Shown in pieces: positions 54,346 to 64,000 of a stretch of DNA of 64,000 nt; within the stretch, counting starts at the first letter, position 1, and each line of letters opens with the position of its first letter. The DNA is from Chara braunii (lineage: Eukaryota > Streptophyta > Charophyceae > Charales > Characeae), in NCBI GenBank assembly GCA_003427395.1, contig BFEA01000045.1, positions 1,792,787 to 1,856,786 of the forward strand, written 5' to 3'. The position numbers and the translations under genes are program-made. Below the pieces are notes generated by a model. That model was not told the DNA's origin. It made no database searches and saw nothing but the letters and a program-made list of their open reading frames with translations.

Positions 54346-56069
54346 CCGCCGGTAGACGGATTCTTAGAAGAAGACGATATGCAGCTCCACGTTAACGCGT
54401 GGGCTCTGAGAATCGATAACAATGAGGCAAGAGATGGAAAACCTATGTGGTTCGCACCAACGACTTTTATGAAGGATGGAAGGTTGGTATTAAAGCCTTT
54501 CGTAGAAGAGGACCCATGGGGAGAAAGGAATGGGGAATGGATGGCGGAGTTAGCCTTGGCTGAAAGCTACAGGTTGACGGACGAACCTGTTCCAATTGAG
54601 GCAGGGACAGGGCAAGTGGATCGGCATTTATTGACAGTGGGGAGAGTACATTACCTTGTGAACTCTCTCCTGCAAGTCCGGACCGGAGAAGAAAGAGGAA
54701 CAGTAAAGGCGGATGAGATAGTATTAGGAGATGAACCAGAGTTTGATGAGGAAATGGAGGGAGAAGAATTTGAGCAAGGTGAAATCTCTGAAGATTTTCG
54801 GGAAGAAGAGTACGATGGGTTTCATCTAGAAATGGGGCTTCTTCTTTCAGGCGACAAGCGAGAAAGGGAAGTTGGTGAGAAAACTCTCCGCATGAGGGAC
54901 CATTATGTAGTGAGGGGTGACCATCTCTTCATCAGGGATGAAAGAGGACGTCCTAGAAGGGTTAACTATGGCAGGAATCGGCAGATTGATGTTATAGCGA
55001 CCTTCCATGATGGACCTGTTGGTGGTCACAGGGGTTTTGCCGCTACCCTCAAGAAAGTGACTGAAGTGTACTTTTGGAAAAACATGTACGGGATGGTTAG
55101 AAAGTACTGTGAGTCATGTGTGTCGTGCAAGGTCAGATTGCCGATCAGGTATAAGGAGCCTCTTCATCCGAGGTATATCAAGGATGTGGGGGCAGTAGTT
55201 CACCTGGACCTGCTGGCAATGCCGCCGGGACTTGGGGTTTACAACTACATCTTTGATGCTAGAGACAATCTCACGGGATTTGTTGATGGGAAGACCATCC
55301 GGACCAAGACTGGGGCAGTCTTGGCTTAGTGCATCAAATAGTATTACCTCCGGTATCCCTTCGTGGTGGAATTCACGATGGATAGAGGGTTGAAATTCAC
55401 ATGTGGGGAGGTTAAGGAATTGTTGGATGATCTTGGAGTGATCGCCAAGTACACCACCAGGGCACATCCTCAGGTTAATGCACCAGTAGAAAGAGGGCAC
55501 AACACCATAACGAATTTGCTGGCAAAATGGAGAGTTGGAAACCTAATTTGTGGCCTAAGTTCCTACGGACGGTATTCTTCGTCGAAAATATCACAGTCAG
55601 AAGAACCACATGGTATGCTCCTGCGACCGTATGGTATGGGAGACACGCCACCTTTCCAATAGAAAGTTTCCTGAAGACCTGGCGGAGACAGGATCTTGAA
55701 AACGACCTGCCACTTGAAGATTAACTTGACATCCGCGCCAAACAGGTCAGTGTCACAGAGGAAAGGATTCAAGAAGCGGTCGAGAAAGTGGCTAACAGTC
55801 GGGGGAAAAACAAGGAAAGATGGGATCGGCTTCCTCGCATACGAACTGAACCATTGGCAATCGGGGACGTAGTACGGTTGTATGACTCATCCCTGGAGAA
55901 ACAATGCTCAAGGAAGTTGGATAAGAGATGGTTGGGGCCATACAAGGTTCAACGTCAGGGGAATCATGGGGCATATGAGCTGGAGGAAATGGATGGAACG
56001 CCAAGGCGAGACTGGGTTTCTGGATCCAGGTTGAAGAAATTCAGAACAAGAAATGAGGTGAATCAATAA
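54346..56069 (+). pseudogene. P1 integrase
   Basis: A long acidic spacer (54346-54880) precedes the zinc finger FHDGPVGGHRG ... KYCESCVSCKV (55006-55130). The catalytic core has AVVHLDLLAMPPG, TMDRGLKFTCGEV and HPQVNAPVERGHN, so D, D and E are present. In-frame TAGs lie at 55327 and 55339, and a frameshift near 55530. The C-terminal domain has IGDVVRLYDSSLEKQ, LGPYKVQRQG and the WVSGSRLKKF tail, stop at 56067. The three-domain layout is that of Ty3 integrases. Confidence 0.85.
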
Positions 56070-56223
56070 CTTGAAGATTGGTTAATTCGATCCTCCTCAA
56101 AACCCCTTGTGATTGCATAATTTGCAAACCTGATATCGTTACCCGGCTGCTAACTCCCCATTGCACCTGCCACTCTCTTCGTTCTTTTCTGTATGCAGCC
56201 TTAATCCAGTAAAAGGAGTGGCG

Positions 56224-58424
56224 ATGACACGGAAGGGAGGGATGCCTTCCAGGCCAACCTTTGACAGGGAACGGCGACAGGGATTACGGTGGGACGCGGA
56301 CGGAGTGCCGATCTACAAGAAGGGGGACAATTTGAGGTTGTTCCTGAGGGAGTTTGAGGATTATGCCTTCAGGAGGGAGTGGGCACCCCAACCATGCTGC
56401 TCAGAGTGACAGGTGTGGGGGAGTGTCAATTGAAGATTGAGGAAATCACCACCGACTGTCTGGGGTGGATGACCTTCAAAACGGAGATGCGGGCTGGGTA
56501 TGGGGATCTGAGGAGAGATGAGAATAAGGATGATATCATCTTTAATGGGACTAATGTGGAGGATTTTGAGGACAACATTGCTCTGTATGCAGAGAAGAAA
56601 GGGTGGAAGGAAGAGGAGAAGCTGGAACAGGTAATGACAAGAGTGGACCTCAGGAAATATGAGAGTGTGAGGAAGATCAAGGAGGAATCAGATACCTGTG
56701 GAGAATTTCTTGTCAAGTTTAGAAGAACCTACACCCTGGCCGTGCAGAGACAGAAGAAAACGCAGTTACTTCAAGAGCAGGGATTGTGGATAGGAAAAAG
56801 AGGAGAGAGGCTAGAGAGAAAGGGTCAATAGGAAATTGTTGAAGATAAAGTGCCCCTGAGACAAGTACTTGACAAGAAGAGGGCAACAGCTGAGAAGGGG
56901 AATGGGTCAACAAGCAAGACCACAAGAGTGCAATAAAAGGGAAGAAGCAGGGAGAAGAACCAAAGCCAGGAAGAAGAAGAAGAATGTGAGCAGGACAAGG
57001 AGGGTGAAGAAGAGAGGAACAAGGAAGTGGAAGAGGTAGTAAAGGAAAAAGAGGACGCAAAGGAGAATGAGAAGAAGGAAGATGAGGAGAATCAAACAGG
57101 GAGAGAGACTGGAATGACAACAGATGAGAATCCTCTCAGGGGACCAGGATCAAGGAGAATGATCAAGGAGGAAAGAGAAAAGAGAGAGGAAAATAATAAA
57201 GGAATGAAAGAACAGAATGGTCGCTTCAATAAAAGAAGATGAGCTACATGCAGATGCCTCTTGGAGTGTGACGATCGAGAGGGTCTTGTTGGCTGAAACA
57301 ATCAAGGGCTCTAAGTTGGCATCAGACATGGACAAGTTAATCAGGCTGCATGAGCCACTTCGAGATGACTGTGAGTGGATCCTTGAGAGAGAAGCAGAGG
57401 TGGAAGAGAAATTGGAGAAAGCAGGAAAGAGTCGGAGAGGGAATGACGAGGCTGGGAAGTTGAAGACTTCAATGAGAGAACTCCAAAAAAGGGTAAAAGA
57501 GGAGGAGGAATTACTCATTCAAGAAGTAGCAAGCCACATCGCTGAAGTCCCGAAAGAGATCCAAAGATTGAGGAAGAGGGAAGAAAGCAGGGATGCACAA
57601 GTGGAAAAGATGGAAAAAGAAGTAGAGAGCATGAGGGCTGAAATAAGCAGAGTAAAGGAGGAGCAACAAGGATTGAAGAAGCAGGTGGAATCATTGAACA
57701 TTACCTTGGACAATAAAAACAAGGAGGTGGAAAAAGAGAGGATTGAGCGAGAAAAATTGGAGAAGGAAGTTGGCAAGCTGGAAGGGAAGGTCAGTGAGCA
57801 AGAAAAAGAGATGGAGACTATAAAGGAAGAAAGAAGGAAGGAAAGCAAGAATTGAGAAGAGAAGTGGAAGGCAATGGAGAAGAAGGTAGAAAATCTCAGA
57901 ATGGTTGCTCAAGGGGAAGGAGCAGAAACGCCTACAAAGATAGTTGAATGGAACGACGAGATGGGATTTGAAATCAGGAATGTTACAAGGACATATCGTG
58001 CACCAGGGCAAGGCTTAGAAAGAGCAAGCAGAGAAGTGTTGGGACTAAGAAAAGAGAACAATGATCATGCCACTATCATTCCAACTTCTGTTAACAAGCA
58101 GGTTGAGCTAATGACATCTGACACTGTTACGAAGTCTTCCAATGAAGACGAATCTAGGGATAGTAGTTCAAGAGACCTTGTTCAGAGATGGTGGAAGCAG
58201 GTGAAGAAAAGGAGATGGCACTACCACATCATTCTGCCAAAAAGTCAAGAAGTGAGGATAAAAAGTTGTGTTGGTATTGCATGAAGGGGATGCATCTGAG
58301 GGAGGAGTGCCAAGGGTTTAAGTTTGACAAGGAAAAGGGTTTGGTAAGGTTGGATGAAAACAAAAAGCTTATTGACAGGGAAAGGAATCCTGTTAAGAAG
58401 ACCAAGGATGGGTTCAGAACTTAG
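56224..58424 (+). pseudogene. Second Gag-like gene downstream of P1 pol
   Basis: It starts MTRKGGMPSRPTFDRERRQG. The first capsid-like half is KGDNLRLFLREFEDYAFRREW with CLGWMTFKTEMRAGYGDLRR. A second half follows: IIFNGTNVEDFEDNIALYAE, WKEEEKLEQVMTRVD and TCGEFLVKFRRTYTL. After a Lys/Glu linker there is a coiled coil of about 200 residues (57217-57855, heptads of L/V/I among E/K), a TGA, and a C-terminal zinc knuckle CWYCMKGMHLREEC (C-x2-C-x4-H-x4-C, about 58270). Frame breaks lie near 56390 and 58190. No protease or RT follows. It is either an extra 3' ORF of P1 in env position or the 5' half of another element. Confidence 0.7.
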
Positions 58425-59060
58425 TTATATAGGCAGTTGAACCTTAGCATGATAGACTAGGGAGGGTTGGAGTGGTCGCACTGTTGGACGAGCGCCTTCT
58501 GAAATCCACATCTAAGCGTCAGTGGACCGAAGCAAAACCCTCGAACAACCCCTACGACCCCCAATTAGTCCCGCGGACAAGGCGAGCTTGCACTCGGGCA
58601 ATGGCAGGTTTCACACAAGATCCGAACTTGCCCGCGGCTTCATAGAGTGACCACGAACGGGTGCCAACCGCGAAATCCACCCGGATCCGAACTTGATAGC
58701 AAGGCACGTTTTGTTTTTGTTGCGGGCCCTGCGATTGGACTGTTTTTTGCGGCAACGCCAACCGAAGGACAGTCATGTAGCCAGGACTCTCAAAAGACCC
58801 CTATAAACCGTCAATGGGGCAGATTCGATTTGTGTCATATTGTGTGCCGATACTGGAAGCGTGTGATTTCAGCGATGTGGTCGAAACAGCGCACATTTGC
58901 AGGAACACAACAATAATCATATGAGCAGCTCGCGACTTTGCATGCACCAGATCGCAAGTCCGCCGGGATCCGAACTTCGTGTTATCGCCCTCGCACGGTG
59001 GGAATTGTCAGGGCGTTCGGAGGTATCGACCCCACCCCCGAAAGATGGAAACCCTGTCCC
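58425..59060. other. GC-rich non-coding stretch
   Basis: No gene is seen. The motif CCGGGATCCGAACTT and variants (GGATCCGAACTTGATAGC, AGATCCGAACTTGCC) recurs at about 58620, 58682 and 58965. Base composition changes sharply from the A/G-rich Gag2 to C/G-rich here, marking an insertion or element border near 58430. Confidence 0.45.
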
Positions 59061-59064
59061 GCAG

Positions 59065-59425
59065 AAGGCAGTCATCACGGCAATGGGGGACGCTATTGTA
59101 ACTGCAAGCGCAAAACCAACAACCGCCAACCAAAAAACGGCGAGTCGCGTACGATTGCCTGGCGAGAAGGGAAGTTCGGATGCCGGCGAACTTCAACAAT
59201 CATGCGCTGTGCTCTCACGGGCGCATGCTCTCCCCACGACCACATGACGACAACACAATGACACTTTCGTGAGAGCACAACGCATGATTGTTGTCGTCCG
59301 CCGATCCGAATTTCCCTTTTCGCCAGACAATCACACGTGACTCGCCATTTTTTGGTTGGCGGTTATTCATTTCGCGCTTGCAGTCACAATGGCGTCCCCC
59401 ATTGCCCTGATGAATAAGACGTTTC
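59065..59425. repeat. Large imperfect palindrome 1
   Basis: The left arm (about 59075-59220) and the right arm (about 59268-59420) are inverted copies. Both hold GCAATGGGGGACGC, CCGCCAACCAAAAAA and CAATCATGCG in opposite orientation, around a loop of about 50 bases. Arms of about 145 bp with roughly 80% identity by eye. No ORF. Foldback element or MITE-like. Confidence 0.75.
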
Positions 59426-59464
59426 CCGGAGGAGGCCGGGTTGTTCGTTATTTAACGAGGCCAT

Positions 59465-59830
59465 CGTTTCGTGTTAAGGTTCTCGTCACGAAATAAGCGG
59501 CGCTCACGCCGAAGAAACGACATCATCATTGCAGCGAGCGGTGGTGTCGTTCTCCATCACGTGCACACAGCGTGTGCATTCTTCGCCCGGGAGCCCACGG
59601 ATGTCGCGCGCACAGTCCTGGCATTTGTCGTGCGCAATGTGGTAGCGCGTCCCTCACGACCAGCGCCAGGAGTGCGCGCTTAACATCCGTGAGCTCTCGG
59701 GTGGATCATGTGCATGCTGTGTGCGCGGGATGGAGACGACACCATATCTCCGGGGACTGATGTCATAGTCTCTTCGGGGAAAGAGGCACAAATGTTGTGG
59801 CGAGAACATGAACACGGAATGACGATCTCC
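59465..59830. repeat. Large imperfect palindrome 2
   Basis: The left arm (about 59465-59640) and right arm (about 59648-59828) are inverted copies. Shared blocks are GTGTCGT-TCTCCAT, GTGCACACAGCGTG/CGCACACAGCATG, CACGGATGT and GGTTCTCG. The loop is only a few bases. It starts 40 bases after palindrome 1, so the two may be parts of one nested foldback unit. Confidence 0.7.
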
Positions 59831-60035
59831 TCCCGTTGATGAATACCATCCCTCTCATGCGCCCGCCAACATCAGCGCAAGAAACAGTCACTGCACGCCA
59901 CGTGGATGGTCAACATCCTTCGCAAAAGGGCCATTGCGAGATGCTTAACACCGACCCTGGTCGCGCGCAACCCATGTGGCACCTGCTTATCGTCCACAAC
60001 ACCTGCCGCGATGACTGTCTCTCTACTGCTCGTGT

Positions 60036-60110
60036 AGTTGGGCCCGTGACGGATTCGAACCATCAGTCGTGGATTTGCAGTCCGATGCATCACCTTTGTG
60101 TTACCCAACC
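60036..60110 (-). tRNA. tRNA-Cys(GCA), organellar/bacterial type, probably decayed
   Basis: The minus strand from 60110 reads GGTTGGGTAACACAAAGG, then GCATCGGACTGCAAATCC with anticodon GCA, then GATGG-TTCGAAT-CCGTC as a fully paired T-arm. The TAACA...GG D-arm and CGGACTGCAAATCC are as in bacterial and plant mitochondrial tRNA-Cys. The acceptor is odd. The 7 bases after the T-arm do not pair with the 5' end, but CCCAACT four bases later does. So it is a transferred organellar piece or pseudogene rather than an active gene. Confidence 0.5.
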
Positions 60111-60325
60111 TTTGATTTGTTTGATGAAAAAAATAAACGTGCGAGGCAAAGAGTTTTTTTTCAATTTTCAAAAAGGCGAATTCGTGTTTAACTCAACCAC
60201 GTGGGTGTGTTTTGCAATGTTCAATTCGGTAACAAATGGAGTAGGCAACGACCCTGTTTAAAGCATTTTTTGAAATCCGTGTAGTTGCCGCAAAACAGGA
60301 ACGCAATTCAGTTAGAAGTCGTCTG

Positions 60326-60570
60326 GTCGATCGCGGGGATCGAACGAGTGAGAGGAAAAGGAAACACAGAAACCATGTGCCCCAATGCCAACCCAAGCAG
60401 GAATCATGGGGTCGATCGTGAGGAACGAACGACTGAGAAGAGAGGGAAACATAAAAACCATGTGCCCCGACGCCAACCCAAGCAGGAATCATGGGGCCGA
60501 TCGCGAGGAACGAACGAGTGGGAAGCAAAAGGGAACACAAAAACCATGTGCCCCAATGTCATCGACAGNC
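60326..60570. repeat. 85-bp tandem repeat, three units
   Basis: Units start at 60326, 60411 and 60496, each with GATCG-G-GAACGAACGA and AACCATGTGCCCC. They give long but spurious frames on both strands. Confidence 0.85.
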
Positions 60571-61865
60571 GTNCCCACCGTCCCCGCCACTTGCGACACG
60601 TGGCACGACGCGGCGGCTGTCATGCGCTGGCAAGCATGTGCCCCAAAGCCAACCCCAGCAGTTGTGGGCAACGGCTGACACGTGGGCAGGCAGAACACCA
60701 CTGTACCTTGACGAGGGCAAAGTGCATACGATGGCGCAGCTCTTTAACGCGGCGCAGTTCTTCGACGAGACACAACTCTTCGATGAGGGCAAAGCGCACA
60801 CGATGGCGCAACTTTTTGACAAGGTCGCAGCGCAGACGATGGCGGACACTTGTTGACGCAAAACGCAAAGACGGGATGTCGAAGCTCCGACAACAGGAGT
60901 CCATGAGCGGGCGGAAGGACGGAAACGAGGCGACGACGAGAGGAAACCCAGACGCCCACGCACGCAGACACGTGGCGCGACAGCGGAGCAGCGAAGGCGA
61001 TGTAGAAGGTCGCGGACGTGACGTTGCGCGCGAATGCGCTCGTCAGGCAGGAGATGCAAATGGGCTGCACCAGACCCCAAACAGCAGTTCAACGACATCC
61101 AATGCCCGCCTCAAACTGTAATCGTACCCCACGAAAAGACCTGCCTGCGCGCCAATCAGCACCCATTTATGTGAGAAGACGAACGTCGGCCGTCCGATCT
61201 GCAAATCGGACGGCTAGACGGTGACTTCACTATGGACACTGCCGCAGCCCCCCCCCCCCCGACCCTCCCCCAGCCACCCCCATCAGGCCCCGGAAAATAT
61301 AAACCGACCACGAGCGCCGCCCGAAACCACCCCTCCAGTTTGTCAAGCGACTGGGCCCAGCGAAGGCGAGGAAACGAACCCTGGGGGCCTTTTTTCATGA
61401 CATGCGCACGGGGCCAGTACCAAGGGCCATTTTTTTCATGACGTCCGGACTGGGCCCCCCTTACGAAAATTTCGACGTGGAGCCACCGCACGATGTGCGG
61501 ATCCAACAGTCGTGCGATGACGCACGGACCCCTCACGCAACACCGAAAGGGAAGACCCGAGGAGGACCTGAAATCCGCGAGCCTACAAAACCGAGCGGCG
61601 CCCGTGGAAATCACGCCGCATTCTGCGATTTTGCTGGGGAGATGCTGCCGGACTGGCGTCTCGCACTACCGCTGTCGTCAACACCAGCACCTCACACAGC
61701 CGGAGCGCCATAGCTGGCAAGCAGCACGAGGCCACAGCTCCTGGCAAAACGAAGGGACACACGTCCTTCCCTGTGCTCATTTCTGTCGCGTCGACGTACC
61801 GCGTGACTCCTCCACCTGCTCACGTCTCCCTCTACCTTTCGCGTTGCTCTCCACGTCACCTCCCA
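60571..61865. other. GC-rich non-coding stretch
   Basis: A roughly 72-bp direct repeat (GAGGGCAAAG-GCA-ACGATGGCGCA) lies at about 60712 and 60786. Poly-C lies at 61246-61260. No convincing gene: the open frames are CG-skewed and lack protein features. Confidence 0.5.
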
Positions 61866-61957
61866 CGTTGCATTTGCCTCGCACAAACAAAGCATTTGGC
61901 TCGCGCAAGCAACGCATTTGCCTCGCGCAAACAACATATTTGCCTCGCACGATCAAC
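61866..61957. repeat. 22-bp tandem repeat
   Basis: Four units of the type GCATTTGCCTCGCACAAAC. A further unit (TATTCGCCTCGCATAAACAA) is at 62538, on the other side of the inserted MITE. Confidence 0.8.
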
Positions 61958-61968
61958 CCGTTTGAAAG

Positions 61969-62508
61969 CTAGGTAGCATGGGTTATCTGGCCGGATAATC
62001 TGGTCGGATTATGTGGCCGGATGATCGGGGGGTAGGATCATCCGGAAATCCGGATGATTAAAAAAAGGGCCTAAAAAAAAAAAAAAGAAAAAAAAAAAAG
62101 GTGATATTGCGCATGCAAAATACAATAGAACGGCGTTCCTATTCCATCAAAAGCTTGATAGGGCCTGGAAGAGTTCAAAGGGGATAAGATAAGGAATAAA
62201 GGGGTTTAGAGGGGGGATGCTTTATTCATTCTATAATTTTTTATCTAAATATTATTTTGTTGTTCTGTTTTATTTTTTATCGTCATATCTGTTGAGTAAT
62301 CAAAGATGGCCTCAAGCCAAAAGTTGTTCATATCATTGATATGAACAACATAATTGTTTTTCAGATTTTTTTGAATTTTGTTTTTTTGGTAAAAAAAAAA
62401 TATTATGCGCAGGGCCGGATTTTCCATATCCGGAATTAATCCGGAAATTTCATCCGGATTGAAAATTCCGGATAAAATTGGTCTGTCGGAGATCTGGATT
62501 TGCTACTT
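61969..62508. mobile_element. Non-autonomous hAT-like MITE, 540 bp
   Basis: It is flanked by an 8-bp direct repeat TTTGAAAG (61961-61968 and 62509-62516), the target duplication length of hAT transposons. Imperfect terminal inverted repeats read GGTAGCATGGG at the left and AAGTAGCAAATC at the right (reverse). Subterminal ATCCGGAT/CCGGATAAT motifs recur at both ends. The interior is AT-rich with no ORF. Confidence 0.65.
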
Positions 62509-62516
62509 TTTGAAAG

Positions 62517-62738
62517 ACGCTTCGACCACTCCGTGTATTCGCCTCGCATAAACAACGCACTCAGAACAAGTCCCACAGAGTGCCGTCTCGATGGGGGTTT
62601 GCACGCATCCCCACACGACAGTTACATTCGGTGAGTGAGCACATGGCCAGAACGTGTGTTGTGTATGTGTGTGCGTGTGTGTGTGTGCCGATATATTTGT
62701 TTACGTTGAACGTGTGTGTGCATGTGCGTGTTTGTGTA

Positions 62739-62797
<59 letters not shown>

Positions 62798-63258
62798 NCC
62801 CCCCTTTTCCTCTGTGTCTTCATCTCTCCCACCAGCACCCTCACCACCTACCCTCTGTGTGTGTATGTGTGTGTGTGAAAAACAATCGTTTTGACAGCGT
62901 CGCTCTGTTTTTTTTAGTACAACGATGATGAAGATCCAACAAATGTGCAAAAATAGAAGACATCCGATATTGCAAAACGTTTTTGTTCCCGTGGAGCATA
63001 AATATTCACTTCAGCCTCTTGCGAAATATTCACAAAGATGAAGGCATGCTTTTTCTCTCTGCCATTCATAAGTTTTTAGACATGAAGTGGTAATTCAACC
63101 GTTGGACCCACGTATGCATGTTCTGCCTTCAATGCCATACACGACCTTATCATACCCGGTTGTGCCTATAAATGCCATTCACCAATTTTCCTTAATTGAA
63201 TTGCTTGTTGTCAAAAATAAATCTGGAACACGCAAAGAGAGTGACATGACGCAAGAGA

Positions 63259-63310
<52 letters not shown>

Positions 63311-63321
63311 GCGAGCGAGCG

Positions 63322-63386
<65 letters not shown>
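62517..63386. repeat. Microsatellite region
   Basis: (TG)n with interruptions at 62665-62797, one N at 62798, and (GA)n at 63264-63386 with a GAGC interruption. Between them is ordinary AT-rich sequence without a gene. Confidence 0.75.
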
Positions 63387-63391
<5 letters not shown>

Positions 63392-63510
63392 AGGTGCACG
63401 CTCACGGATGAATGGTATGGTGTGCGCTCAGGGATGAATGCTATGGTGTGCGCTTAGCGATGAATGGTGTGAAAAGGTGTGCGCTCAGTGACGAATGGTA
63501 CGGTGTGTAT
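63387..63510. repeat. 26-bp tandem repeat, four units
   Basis: Units of the type GTGTGCGCTCAGGGATGAAT start at 63394, 63420, 63446 and 63477. Directly follows the GA microsatellite. Confidence 0.8.
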
Positions 63511-63719
63511 CGCGAGTGTGCTCATGTTTTGTTCAGGGATGATTGTTGTGTGCGCAAACGATCCAACAAACGCGTACTGTCTAGAGCTGCACGGTATGCG
63601 GATCGTGTTGTATGTTTGCATCACAACGCTTACTAGACTCCTGTCATTTGACTGTCAGAACTTGCTCAGTGAACAGTTCGCTCGGCCATCGGCAAAACAT
63701 CAGGACACTGCACACCAGA
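63511..63719. other. Non-coding
   Basis: No feature seen; it leads into the terminal tandem repeat. Confidence 0.4.
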
Positions 63720-64000
63720 GAGCCCCCGATCACAGAACCGAAAGAATTAAGCAGAGCACACGGTGATAAAGTCGACACTGAACACGCGATCAACTGACCC
63801 ATCGAGAAACACAAACACATTACTCGCGATCGGTCGATTGATCGTGTATCGTGTCCCAATGCTATCGCCCCCGATCAGCCAGTCGAAAGGATGATCAATC
63901 AGAACGCGCGGTGACAATGTCGACACTGCACACTCGATCAATCGACCAATCGCGAAACACAAACAGCTCACTCGCGATCGGACGATTGATCGTGTGTGCG
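63720..64000. repeat. 148-bp tandem repeat running past the window end
   Basis: Unit 1 (63720-63867) and unit 2 (63868 on) share GCCCCCGATCA, CGGTGA-AA-GTCGACACTG, CGAGAAACACAAACA-like and CTCGCGATCGG-CGATTGATC. The right end is cut by the window, so this may be the start of a satellite array. Confidence 0.75.

Larger units (their letters stand above)
45868..56069 (+). mobile_element. Ty3/gypsy retrotransposon P1 (internal region)
   Basis: Order: primer-binding site, ORF1 (RG-rich), pre-gag A-B-A-B, Gag, protease, RT, RNase H, integrase. At more than 10 kb it is long for a Ty3 internal region, the excess being the 3 kb upstream of Gag. Gag and protease share one reading frame with several in-frame stops, and RT is in another frame. 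Both RT active-site motifs are mutated, so it is dead. No polypurine tract or 3' LTR follows the integrase; instead a second Gag-like gene starts 155 bases on. Confidence 0.85.

Noticed and set aside
60285-61121. 278-codon Arg/Thr-rich plus frame
   Set aside because: It runs through the 85-bp and 72-bp tandem repeats and two Ns; periodic composition explains the open frame.

Overview
The window is repeat-dense eukaryotic nuclear DNA with two assembly gaps (22169-22356, 43307-43396), scattered N bases, many microsatellites and at least four decayed Ty3/gypsy LTR retrotransposon copies. No bacterial operon, phage or CRISPR array is present. Two primer-binding sites match the 18-nt class TGGYGCCGTTGCYGGGGA, which I know from plant Ty3 elements primed by tRNA-Asp. 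A decayed tRNA-Cys of organellar/bacterial type lies near 60.07 kb. Together with the Pol sequence style these make me lean towards a large streptophyte-algal (charophyte-like) genome. That assignment is inference only; GC and codon usage do not settle it. LAYOUT: 1-2878 and 19060-21898 are two copies of a >=2.84 kb direct repeat holding a minus-strand open frame. At 3.3 kb there is a plus-strand RG-rich ORF1 fragment (P0). From 5.95 to 14.1 kb lies a minus-strand Ty3 element (M1: pre-gag modules, Gag, protease, RT, RNase H, integrase), with more pre-gag modules outside its PBS up to 16.74 kb. 22-25 kb is mostly non-coding and contains a gap. 25.15-26.08 kb is an integrase fragment (M2). 26.3-34.8 kb is a minus-strand element (M3) with a long LTR and gag-protease but no RT or integrase. 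36.1-41.0 kb looks like microsatellite junk, but on the minus strand it carries a chain of good splice sites around small open exons, so it is a candidate host gene of unknown function. 42-45.8 kb is an LTR-like region with a 70-bp minisatellite, leading into a full-length but dead plus-strand Ty3 element (P1, 45.87-56.07 kb) and then a second Gag-like gene (56.2-58.4 kb). 58.4-62.5 kb is GC-rich non-coding DNA with two large imperfect palindromes, tandem repeats and a hAT-like MITE with an 8-bp target duplication. 62.6-64 kb is microsatellite and tandem repeat. HOW IT FITS TOGETHER: the retroelements carry ordinary Gag-Pol domains, but upstream of gag they share an unusual feature, a two-part protein module that I call A+B. 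Module A is about 80 residues and ends in a Y-D-[VI]-R-x-Y-V-like motif. Module B is about 150 residues, mostly helical, and its C-terminal helix-strand part I call C. The modules are tandemly duplicated in P1 (A-B-A-B), duplicated in M3, and present in four or more copies in and next to M1. I recognise no known family for them, and they are the best candidate in the window for something undescribed.
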